From: Polytrichum commune
Taxonomy: Eukaryota; Streptophyta; Polytrichopsida; Polytrichales; Polytrichaceae
Length of the DNA stretch: 64,000 bases
Direction: 5' to 3'
NCBI GenBank assembly: GCA_950295325.1
Contig: OX485807.1
Span: 22,541,666-22,605,665 of the forward strand
This document shows, piece after piece, positions 1 to 11,000 of the stretch; positions within the stretch are counted from its first letter, which is position 1, and every line of letters begins with the position of its first letter. The notes under the pieces were generated by a model. The model made no database searches. It had not been told where the DNA came from and saw only the letters and a program-made list of their open reading frames with translations. The translations under genes were made by a program, and so were the position numbers.

Positions 1-281
1 ATCAGAGACATTTCCTTCAAATTAAATTCCTACCTACCAACAGTAGGTTTTCCAATTAAAGACTGCATCTTCATTAGTGCAATCATATGAGCATTTTGAA
101 CATGTAAGCTCAGCACATGAATTCAGTTCGTGTGAAATTTGATATGGCAATAAATGTAGTGCTCACACACATACTAGGATCTTCCAAATGCCCATCAATG
201 AAGCAGTAAGCTCAAGAGCAGCACCCTGCTAACACCACACATCCAACCAATTCACAAAAGATGTCAGGAAAGAAGTAGTAC

Positions 282-2463
282 CCCAGTCTTCTCCTCCAGG
301 GCAATCGCATTGTGGAGGCAACTTTGGACAAATGTGGAGGGGTGTTCTCTCACACGTGGGAGCCTGGGTGGATGCGGTATGTTTGTCCAATACAATCTCT
401 TTCTCCTGCTTGGTGTGAGCTCTATCGAATCCAACTCAAGAGGTTGCACTCTCAGGTACTTAGAAATTTCCTCTCGATCAATCCAAGTCATGGAAGCAAC
501 ATTCTCCACTAAAAACCTGCCATGCATTCCAGCAAAATACTTTGGCATACACGGACATTCCAATCTAAATATTCAAAATATAACGCAAGGTGAAAGCGTC
601 AAAAGTCTGAACTGATTTCAGTGTTAAGATATAAATAAGGAGAACTAAATGCTACGAGTTGCATCAAACAAGTATTTGTTTATGATGAAAAATTAGGAAG
701 ATTTTAAATCATGCAGAAGTATCTGACATGAGTTCAGAAGAACTATGTACCATCTGGGAGCGAAGTCCTTTAATATTCCTAGGAGATCGAAAAATAGTTT
801 GCTTCGGGGTCCATGAAGCCTGATATTGGCCAACCATGACAAGGACATCAGAAACCGAGGAAAAATAAAACTTGGGGAATATTTACACAACTGCAAATAT
901 CAAACACCAACTTCTCCTTGGTACTACAACAAACGCAACAGTCTCCCAACAGAACCATACTCACGGTTGTCAAGCAATGGTCATAAGTTCTGAAAACAGA
1001 TATTAGAGATAGAAGGGAGACGATGACTTTAGGTTCACATATTAACAAAAGTTACATTTATATATATTAAGCTGCAAATGCTTTAAACTTAAACTTAAAC
1101 CTCTTCTTTAGTTCCATGACTAAAGGTATCAAAAACATAGTGAAATCATTTAGGTTTCCTTACATTGATCTCCATTAAAAGATTGAAGATCTAGATGACA
1201 TGGCAAGTACCATACAGAAAATGACACCTAACTGCCAATCACACTAAGTACGTTGTAATTGGTGAAACCAAATATGAATATTGTACCCACATGTTCAGTG
1301 TCAACAGGGATGTGGTTTCTAAGCTTGCCGTTTACTCTATAGTTGATGTGAAAACTGTGAAACATTCAGGACGCTACCTTTTAATTAGGAACACTCTGCT
1401 TAGTAACCCGTCAATTTCAAGGACAAGACTAGGTTAGACTTTGAAGTTGTGGAATAAGTAATGAGAAATCCAAAACAGTCATGCACAAAGCTGTTCTTCC
1501 CTTCGAGATAAGATATAAGAATCCTAGCAGCTAAAATACAAATGCCTAAATCAAACACAAGTGAGGAAAAATGTGAAACTTCAACAAACATACATCAGTT
1601 GGAAAGCATAGTGAGTAATATGGGCAGATAACACACCCTTCCTTTTTCCCCATGCAACTGAGATCTTGGCAAGGAAACCCACCAACAACGAGGTCGACCT
1701 TCTCTGGAATAGCTAATTTAGTAAGCTTTCTCACATCTCCAACATGACGCACTTCAGGAAATTTTGCTTTGACCACTTGAATAGCTGGCGCACTCTGAAA
1801 TTAAATAAGCTTTTGTTATCTTATCTCATTCACAACAACGACAGCGGCAGACCAGAACATCGCCTTCATGAGTACTGGCACATCACTTTTTCCAAATCAA
1901 AATTTTTAACAGATGTCTATAGCACATCCTTGCAAGGGTCCTATACATTACAAAATCTTGGATGGTTTCATAGCATTCTTACTACAATCACTAGAAATTG
2001 TATACTTACGTCCTCTACTTCCTAATTCTTTTCTCAATCTACACATTCGTATCCAGTGCAAGTACATGATTTCAGGAGGCCATCTTCGCTGAGACCGAGT
2101 ATGTTAGCTGAGTTCTTATGATAAAATTCACATCTAAAAGAGACACACACACACACACACACACATAAACACAGCAGAAAAAATTCATTTGTCCCAAGGT
2201 TGTTATAAATGAAAGTTGTCCTCTTCGTCATTTCAGAAAGCACAGAATCTAACCACTTCTGAGCTGTAGCCGACAAAAGGAATTCCAAGGCGTGTCAGAG
2301 CTGCCCAGATGCCACCAATTCCGTCGAAAAGGCTGAGTACCACGAGCTTTTTCCCCTTCCAAGGTCCCGCCTCAGTTTTAAAAGCCGTCCACCAATCTCC
2401 GTTTCCGTCTCCTTCGAAGGGCTCCTGCCAGCTCCAGTCCAATTCAAATATGGTCCAAAGCAA
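282..2463 (-). CDS. DNMT3: DNMT3-type DNA (cytosine-5) methyltransferase, catalytic exons, 3' end outside window
   Basis: Transfers a methyl group from S-adenosylmethionine to cytosine; the family does de novo methylation in the nucleus. Four exons join in phase. The motif I exon (about 2463-2254) has LSLFDGIGG and ends SSEV. The next (1794-1637) has VGDVRKLT and GGFPCQDLS, with the catalytic Cys codon at 1669-1671. The third (819-751) reads GLHGPRSKLFFDLLG. The fourth (516-282) has FLVENVASM (motif VI Glu) and LTPSRRKRLYWTNIP (motif VIII). All three joins use GT/AG sites and keep frame. Motif order I-IV-VI-VIII is that of DNMT3, not of plant DRM, where the order is rearranged. The C-terminal target-recognition region and motifs IX-X must lie left of base 1; a good donor follows base 282. 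The 5' limit of the motif I exon is unresolved. Very sure of the methyltransferase, fairly sure of the DNMT3 class. Confidence 0.87.
2143..2166. repeat. (AC)n microsatellite in a DNMT3 intron
   Basis: About eleven AC units in the intron between the motif I and motif IV exons. Confidence 0.9.
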
Positions 2464-2715
2464 ATATAGGACACAAAACTCAAAGCAGGATGTGTAAAAT
2501 GCTTATCTAAAACATTTAAAAGCAATACGGAAAATCTCCAAACCGTTAAGAGTTTGCCCTTCAGAGAGCAACATTAATGACAGAAGGACTTTTGGGGATC
2601 TGATCCAACCAGAGCCTGTGATAAGATAGCTCAAATCATAAGGACAGATTGAACAATTGCCTCTGGAGTGTCAATGAAGCAAATGGATCTATAACAAATC
2701 TATTCACATTCAAAG

Positions 2716-3018
2716 TCAACCACCAAAGGTTCTGAGAGTATCCATCAATGGCAATGTAGTGGGTTTAGGAGTACGAGAGTGCACCTTTCGCACTGTGTAA
2801 GGTGGAGGCGCTGGCGACGACTGAAATTTTTTCTCTAGCAAGGTTAAACTCCGAGCTGCCGTAGGTCGTGGAGGCGAACGACGATCTGGCCTCTCTCTTC
2901 GCAAACTCCAAATTGTCGATGGTTGAGTTGGCGGAGTCGAAACTTCTCTCAACTCTTTAGCTCTCAACCTCCGAGCCTCTCTTTCAAGATCCTGGATCTT
3001 CTTAATAAGACTATCCAT
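2716..3018 (-). CDS. candidate first coding exon of the DNMT3-like gene
   Basis: An open stretch of about 100 residues begins at ATG 3018, lies just upstream of the methyltransferase exons on the same strand, and has coding-like composition. It is rich in Arg, Pro and Ser, with an N-terminal charged amphipathic stretch (IQDLEREARRLRAKELRE) that could form a coiled coil. No PWWP or ADD domain is recognisable. A GT follows TTTG near the end, so it could be spliced forward. However, its phase (1) does not fit the two obvious acceptors of the motif I exon, so either an exon is missed or this belongs to a different transcript. Function unknown. Confidence 0.45.
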   Translation of the reverse strand: MDSLIKKIQDLEREARRLRAKELREVSTPPTQPSTIWSLRRERPDRRSPPRPTAARSLTLLEKKFQSSPAPPPYTVRKVHSRTPKPTTLPLMDTLRTFGG

Positions 3019-4759
3019 CCTTCTTCTTTTTCTCCACCGGACCGTTTACGTGGTGAGAAAGAAGACCTTTCTTAGATTTGGACCTCTGTTGAACACGATG
3101 CGTTCTGTAAATTATTCTGCTCGGCGATCCAACAATAATTTAATGTCGTCATTATCATAGCTACAATATGGAGGCAGTGAACAGCAGTAGGTCGATTATG
3201 CCACGCTAGGCATAGTGAATGTATAAAGCAGCCCTGCAGACAAAGCCACAGAGAAAAAAATTCAAGAGGATATTTCAACGAGGCAAGAATGTTACTAACA
3301 AGCATGCAATAGCACAGTGTCCAAAAAAGAAAGAAAATAGAGGGACCAACTGTGAAGGATTTCACTCTCGGTTTTACGGCGCTTCACCACATATATAGGT
3401 CAGAAAATGAGCAATCTACACAGAAAATTACATGCAACCAGCGGTCCTACAAGAATTCATGCCAAGATTTAGCTACGTAGAGTTAATCCTAAACTGACAA
3501 TATCTAAACGTATCTTAGAAGACGAATAGCTTATACTTGCAAAGCTCGTTGTCCAAGGAGTCAAAAAAAATTATCTCGTGAGTAACGCCTACATGACTAG
3601 TGGGTTTCTTCTGATGAAACTCTCCGTATCTAACCCCCCTCCCCCAAAAAAGGAGGACAGATTTCTAACCAATTAATACATAACAATGCTTTGAGGAAGT
3701 TGGAAAAGAACGACCACATATTTATGTAAGGGAGAGAGTGAGAGTAAAATCACTTCAGCTACGAGACAATGCACTCACAAGAAGTTTCCATCTCACTCGA
3801 GCAGACAAACTTTACAATATATTTTCAAAGATTAGGAGCTACAATTCAAAAAGGAATTGCTGTCGATCTCATCTCTCATTCGACATTGGTTAATACGCAA
3901 TGACTCGCATGATGAAGAGTGAAACTGGAAAGTCATCATTATACAGCCTCTAAGAAGACTAACCAGATGGTTTGAATTTGAATAGCTACTTAAAACAATC
4001 ATTACCAAAGTCCTCTAGAACATACAACTCCTCGTACAACTGAAGAGCATTTTACCTCGTACATGGAGAAAATTTACTCAAAGGACTCGGGAACTGAATG
4101 AATGCGCTGAGTTCACATCACATCACAGCTGAACTAAGGAAGCTGTCGTTGGAGAAGCGCAAAAATCGGAAACAAGTTCAGATAAGTCGAACATAATGAT
4201 ACAATTGCGAACGCACTGAGGAGGAGCGGGGAGCACATGTAGACACAATACCAGAAAGCTTCAGCATCCCTTCTCTCATCCACGGGAACAGTGAAATTCA
4301 AAACTCGAGCCACTCTTGATGAGTAAATTCCAAAAACTCTATTTCTTCCCTGGCGCAAAAGAGAAGTCGACAACGAAGATCATCACAACACCAACAACAA
4401 CAACAACCTATTGTACACAGTGATCAGCTTTCCATTTCCATCCAGCTAGCTAGTTTGCCTTACAAGAAAACCTCACAATTCACGAACATCATCACAATTC
4501 CCTCTTCAAGAATCCCACACATGATGTTCACCCTCCTCGTCCACCAGCTACCTACCTACCTACCTACCCAGCAAGAACAAACCAATTCTCCTTCGCCTGG
4601 ATTGACTATTATTAGCACAAGAACCTCACCCGAGCATAATGTGGCAGAGAATTTTTCCAGCGGACGTGAGGGCCGGTGGCGATGGATGGAAGAAGATGCG
4701 ATCAGAGTGCTGCTCAGTATCCTGCTGCTGCACTGGGAGGTCGGAGTGGAGTAAAGAAA
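3019..4759. other. upstream flank of DNMT3-like gene, no gene seen
   Basis: AT-rich sequence with no open frame that looks coding. It probably holds 5' UTR, introns and promoter of the methyltransferase gene. A short CTACC array lies at about 4551-4570. Confidence 0.5.
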
Positions 4760-5145
4760 AGGAATGGGGAAACAGGGAGCGTCGAGTGGATTTGTGGTGA
4801 AGTTGTCACTCATTCTTTTCTTTCTTTCTCTCTCTCTCTCTCTCTCCCCTCTTTTCTTTCTTTCGTTTCCGGCCTGGTCAATCTCGTCTGTGCTGTGGTG
4901 CGCGCGCGAGAGAGAGAGAATGAATATGAGAATGAGAATGAGAATGAGAAAGGGAGAGTCGCCACGCTGCAGTGGCATCAAATCCTGCCCTCTCCTGTGC
5001 ACGCATTAACTGCCTGGTGGGGGCTGCCCTTTCCGCCCTGCCGCGTCTTCGCTTCGGCGACCGCTTTCACACGGCGTTCGTCCGCAACGGTTCCGATGCT
5101 CCGGATGAACGCCGCCGCGCGGCGGACGCTAAGTGTAGGCTGTTC
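4760..5145. promoter_or_regulatory. microsatellites plus CpG-rich block, possible promoter region
   Basis: TTTC/TC runs (about 4803-4852) and a GAATGA-type array (about 4918-4951) precede a strikingly GC- and CpG-rich block (about 4990-5145, including CGCCGCCGCGCGGCGG). It is the only such block for kilobases, and it sits about 2 kb upstream of the first methyltransferase exon. This is compatible with a transcription start region, but no core promoter element was identified. The open frames across it are low-complexity and match nothing I know. Confidence 0.3.
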
Positions 5146-8010
5146 ACCTACCTGCCTTGGATCATTCATACACTCCGCGCTCCGCCTTGGATACCCTTTC
5201 CCTTGCGGCCTACGTGGTACACACTACCTCCTCCATTTGGATGTATTTTCAAGCTAAGGGAGGGCGCCCATTGGTTCACCTTGGAGCATGATCTTGGAAT
5301 TTGGGGTACGAGGTGGTGTTATGGGATTGGGATAGAGGACGCCTTTCACATAGCGTAAGTCGTTTCTTTTTTTCCATATCTTCAATCTAGATCGCTGATC
5401 TTCACGATTTGAAGGTCCAGAAGGAGAGGGTGTCAAAATGGTTATGTCCGGTAACTCTTGTCGGTCCTCCCCATGCCTTGCATGTTACCTAGTACCAAAT
5501 TAACAACTAGACTGATGTTAAATAAACCTTGAATTGGTATGTTTAGATTAGGTTAAATTATGATAAATAAAGCAAGAAATTTTTTAACCACCCACCTACC
5601 TGCCTTGGATCATTCGTACATTCAGACTTGGATCCCTTTTCCCTTGTGGCCTACGTGGTACACACTACCTCGATTGGATGTATTTTCAAGCTCAAAGGGA
5701 GGGTGCCTACTGGTTCATCTTGATGCATAACCATTTGGGGTACAAGGTGGTGTTATGGGATTGGGATAGAGGACACCTTTCACACAGCATAACTCTCTCC
5801 TTTCTTCCCATGTCCTCAATCTAGGCCGCCGATCTTCACAATCCAACGGTCCATAAGGAGAGGGTGTCATAATGGTTATGTCCGGTGACCTTTCTTGGTC
5901 CTCCCCGGGCCTTGAAGGTTACCCGGTACCAAATTAACAACTAAACCGATGTTAAATAGACCTTGAATTGGTATGTTTTGATTAGGTTAGATTATGATGA
6001 ATAAAGCCAAAAAAATAATTAACCACCCACCTACCTACCTTGGATCATTCGTACAGTCTGCCTTGGATCATGCGGCTTGCGTGGTACACACTACCTCCAT
6101 TTGGATGTATTTTCAAGCTCAAGGGAGAGCGCCCATTGGTTCACCTTGGTTCACCTTGGTGCACAACCATTTGGGGTACGAGGCGGTGTTATAAGATTGG
6201 GGTACGTAGAGGACACCTTTCACATAGTGTAACTCTCTCCTTCCTTCCCATGTTCTCAATCTAAGCCGCTGATCTTCATGATTCAACGGTCCAGAAGGAG
6301 AGGGTGTCAAAATGGTTATGTCCGGTAACTCTTCTTGGTCCTCCTTGGGCCTTGAAGGTTACTTAGTACCAAATGAACAACTAAATTGATGTTAAATAGA
6401 CCTTGAATTGGTATGTTTAGATTAGGTTGAATTATGATGAATAAAGCAAGAAACTTTTAAACCACCCACCTACCTACCTTGGATCATTCATACATTATGC
6501 CTTGGATCCCTTTTCCCTTGTGGCCTACGTTACACACTACCTCAATATGGATGTATTTTCAAACTCAAGGGAGGGCGCCCATTGGTTCATCTTGGTGCAT
6601 AACCATTTAGGGTACAAGATGGTGTTATGGGATTGGGGTAGAAGACGCTTTTCACATAGCGTAACCCTCTCCCTTCTTCCCATGCCCTTAATCTAGGCCA
6701 TCAATCTTCACGATGTGACAGTCCATAAGGAGAGGGTGTTGAAATGGTTGTGTCCAATAACTCTTCTTGGTCCTCCCCGGGCCTTGAAGGTTACCGAATA
6801 CCAAATTTAAAAACTACATTGATGTAAAAGCCATACGAGTACATGTAAACCAAGGAACAACTAGCTAAGCGTCTGCAGCTAGAAAAAAAAGGTTTTTTTT
6901 TTTTAATCAAGGTGTCAACTATAAAAAAGGGTATACCAATTTTTATTGGCTCGCTCATTGTAAATGTCGTGGAGGAAACAAAGAAAAGTAGATGTTAAAT
7001 AGACCTTGAATTGGTATGTCTAGGTTAGGCTAAATTATGATGAATAAAGCAAGAAACCCTTTCAACCACCCACCTACCCACCTTGGATCGTTCATACATT
7101 CCGCCTTGGATGCCTTCTCCTTGGGGGCCTATGTGGGGCATTACCTACATACATAAACATCCGATTTGGATGTGTCTTTGAGCTCATGGGAGGGCGCCTG
7201 GTGATCTTGGTACATTACCCATTTAACACACGAGGTGGCGTTAGGGGATTGGGGAAGAGGATGCCTTCCACATAGCATAACCACCTTCCCTTCCCATGCC
7301 CTCAGTCTAGGTCGTTGATCTTCGTGATTTAAAGGTCTAGATAAAGGGTGTCAAGATGGTTATGTCCATAAACTATTCTTGGTCCTCTCGAGCCTTGAAG
7401 GTTACCTAGTACTAAATTAACAATTAAATCAAGATCAAGGACGTTGAATTGGTATGTTTAGGTTAACTTAAATTATGATAGATAAGCAAAGATCCTTTCA
7501 ACTACCCACCTACCTACCTTGGATCCCTTTTCCTTGGGGCCTACGTGGTACATGACCTACTTTAGATCCAATTTGGATGTGTGTTGAAGCTCAAAAATGC
7601 CATTGATATTGGTACATAACCCATCTAGTGTTTGAGGTGGTGTTTAAGGATTCAAAATGAGAATGATTAACCTACAACTCTTTTTTGGGGGGGGGAAGAT
7701 CCTGAGGGGATGATGATTCATAGCAGCAACCATGGAGATTGAAAACGATGTTTGTTGTGCATAGCATGGAGATTGTAATTTTTAACCAAATTAACACATA
7801 AGTCATGTTAAAGACTTTGAGTAAGTCTCTTAAGGTTCAATTAAGATGAATCATGTACAAACCTTTAGGCTGCCCACGTACCTACCTTGGATCATTCATA
7901 TGCTCCACCTTGGATCCCATTCTTTGCGGCCTACAAGGTACATTACCTACTTGCATTCGATTCGGATGTATCTTGAAGCTCAAGGGTGTCGTGATCTTAG
8001 TACATAACCA
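5146..8010. repeat. tandem satellite, about seven copies of a ~435-bp unit
   Basis: Copies start at about 5148, 5590, 6022, 6463, 7066, 7503 and 7871 with CCACCTACCTTGGATCATTC or close variants. They share landmarks in order: CCTACGTGGTACACACTACC, TTTGGATGTATTTTCAAGC, AACCATTTGGGGTACGAGG, GGAGAGGGTGTCAAAATGG, GGTCCTCC, ACCTTGAATTGGTATGTTTAG. The periods are about 442, 432, 441, 603, 437 and 368. The long one holds an insertion. Divergence rises to the right, and the last two copies are degraded. Short open frames inside are by-products of the repeat. Confidence 0.93.
6826..6990. mobile_element. 165-bp insertion in one satellite copy, flanked by GATGT duplication
   Basis: The fourth satellite copy is interrupted exactly where the others read TTGATGTTAAATAG. 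GATGT occurs on both sides (6821-6825 and 6991-6995), so this is a 5-bp target duplication around a 165-bp insert. The insert begins AAAAGCC, ends GAAAAGTA, has no clear terminal inverted repeats and contains an A-run followed by a T-run. Class unknown; a small non-autonomous element or solo fragment. Confidence 0.6.
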
Positions 8011-11000
8011 TTTAGCGTATGAAGTGGCATTTCATAATTGGAGGAAGGGGATTACTTCCCCAAGAGTATAATTAAGGGAACACTTTCATGTGCCAGTCAT
8101 TATGACAAAGCAAAATAAAGTTTTGCCAAGAATGTAGAAGTGCCCAAATTTGACATTGGTTGAGCGTCACAAAGCCCCAACATTGGTTACAAGAAAATGT
8201 GGAAGAACTTTTTGACGCTCATATTTGTTTTTGTCTTGAAGGCCTGTTATAATGTTGAGAAAACAAATGGGGCAGACTTTTCACCTCCAACCCTCGACAT
8301 ATCCCTCAAACCATCAAAGTAGTATGTTTAAGGTGGCAATGATGGCAAATGTTGTTGATGCAATGCAACCTCCCATAACCTTGAAATGTGCACCTACAAA
8401 GTTGTGGCGCACTCTTGAAATGTCAAAGGTTCTAAGAACAACTTCCTTGAATGGTTTAGGGTCCATGAGATGCTTGGATCCATTAAAGACGAAAACATCT
8501 TTTTGACAATGTCCTTCTCAAAGTCAAAACTACGTAGCCGGCTATGCGATCACCTTGCAACATGTGTTGGGATCTATAGTCATAAGTTCTACACTTTGGA
8601 GACTTTTCTTTTGACCAAGTTATGAGGAATAGCATGTTGATTAGAAACATCAACCAGTTTACGTCCTAGCATAATGTGTTTTGAGCTCACTATCAATTTA
8701 TTTGTGATGTAATTAGGGGCTCAAGGATGTTGGGTCAGTTCAAAATTGCATTTCCATTGTCTCAGTGATTGTATCGTGCTTGTGGAAATTCAACTTCTTG
8801 TTGGTTCATGTGTTCATTTGGTTTCAATGGTGAACTCGGTGACAATTAGAATATGGTTACAACTACAATTTGGTGCAGCTTGTATTGTGCATTGTGTGTA
8901 GCATGAGTAGTTCGAGTTTCTATCTTCACTTGTGATGCAATTTTGTTGGTCAGCATTGGAGTCTGGACTTGGGGTTGCATTTAGAGTGGAGGTGCAAATC
9001 TGGATACACCATGGTAGAGGCCTTATGTAAGGGAACCAATGTTCTAAGTTTCAATTGTCACCAATGTCATGGACATGTTTTTATATATAAAAGTCAATGT
9101 GTTAAGTTCTTTGGACATGTAAAAGCCATCGGCCTAAGCTCTTTGTATATGTAAGACAAAATTTGGACACTATTAGTTTTCATATTCGCCTCCAATGATG
9201 TTTTTTATATATATTAAATTTTTATTAAATTTTTATACATACAACCACTTTGCATCTTGTGGAGCCTTTACAAAAAAACTTGTGGAGCCAACTTCTAAGT
9301 TCTCAAATAATATAGTAAAATAACATTGCAAATAACCAATTAAAAAAGCCATGAATGCCACGAGTATGCCCTCAAAGTGGCCCAACATTCAATATCACAA
9401 AATCCCCAAACAAATGGTTGGTTCATACTCCTTTTAGGTTTTTATAATCAACATAATCCCTTGACATAAACTACGTGAACTCGTTAATGGGTGTCAAGTT
9501 TAAGCGTAATGTGACTTCAAGTAGGATATCATGGACACATCCTAACCCATGGTTGTTTTGTGAACATTGAAGAAGATTATGTGCGTTAGCAAATACTTTA
9601 GAGCTCTACCATGTAATTGGTTGTATGTCAGAGAGATAATAATGACATAACTTGCAACTAAGAATGGGCATAAACTTGTGATTCTTGCTCAAGGTGTTGC
9701 CCATTCTAATGTTGGATAAGTTCCACACTATGCAATCAATTGATTTTTGGTATTGCACAAAGTATCAAATTTTAAGTCGAATTGAAACCACTGAATAAGT
9801 CCCATAAGTAAAGACAATGTGATCCAAAGCTCAAGATTGTATTCCAACATGTTTTCGTATAATAAGGTGATATTACCCTTAAAAACATTGTGATTATTTG
9901 CAACATATCTCAGAATTTGGGTCCATCTCAACTCGTCTAACTCCTCCTAGGATCACAAGCACTTACATAGACAACATTTTCTCTAGGCATTGCCATGACT
10001 TATGTGCTTTACTTGGAACCAAAAAATTACTTTAAAACATGCAATTTTTGTTTTTTGGTATTCTTGGGTGAGAGACAATTGTAAAAGACGAAAATTCTCT
10101 ATTTCAGAGGACCCTAACCCTAATTGGGCCCATCTTTACTTGACATGGGAAATAAGTTTTTGTTCCCTAATTTGACCAGTTCAAAACATGAAAGAACAAT
10201 AAAAACCCTTCCCCTACCCCCTACCCCTACCCTACCTCAGAACAATCCAAACCAAACGGAGAAAGAAAAAGGGGAGGGGGGTGTGGGTTCCTTATACCCA
10301 TGTCCCCATCTACATTTGAACACCGTTTCTCTATCATTGGGCCCCTACATCCCACTCACCCCACCCAACCCTGAGCTTGCCCCACACCCATGGTCCACTC
10401 CCCACATAGGCCATGTGCCCACCAATATGTGCCTTGGGTCATCAATTGCTTCCTCAAACTTGATCAATTGTATTAGAATTAGCTTGATTTGTTTTTAGCT
10501 TTGGTCTCAAGTTTTTCATATTGGCAATTACTGAACTAATTGCCAGTCATGTCAAGGTCATTGGTTGGTAGTCAGCCAAAATATTCATTATTAGAGAATT
10601 GAATGAAAAATGAACTAAAATACAATGTAGATCAACAAATAATATATTTGTCTATCCAAATTCCATAAATAGATTTCACCCTTGCAGGAGCCATCAATCC
10701 AACTAAATTGGTTTGGGAGCAAGCCTTGGCAAGGGCTTGAATGGCCATTTACAATGAGGGTGGTTGTTGCTTTCTTTGGCTCCATTTCCATGGAATAGGC
10801 ATATTAAATGTTGAACCACAACCTCAACCACCCTTCATCCCGATTAACCTCACTACATAATGTACTTAACCAACCTTGAGGTGGTTGTTCGTGATTATTT
10901 GATAATTCAAGGCCAAAGTAATGCGAGAAATTGAGAGAGGAACCACTTTAACACTACTTCCAATCCAAAGTCGAGAAGACCATAATTACTTTAATTCCTT

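Noticed and set aside
282-2463. Assignment as DRM-type methyltransferase
   Set aside because: DRM has motifs VI-X before I-V; here motif I is N-terminal to IV, VI and VIII.
4556-5358. Overlapping long frames on both strands around 4.6-5.4 kb
   Set aside because: They run through TC, GAATGA and CGG-type low-complexity sequence and the first satellite unit; no recognisable domain and no consistent frame.
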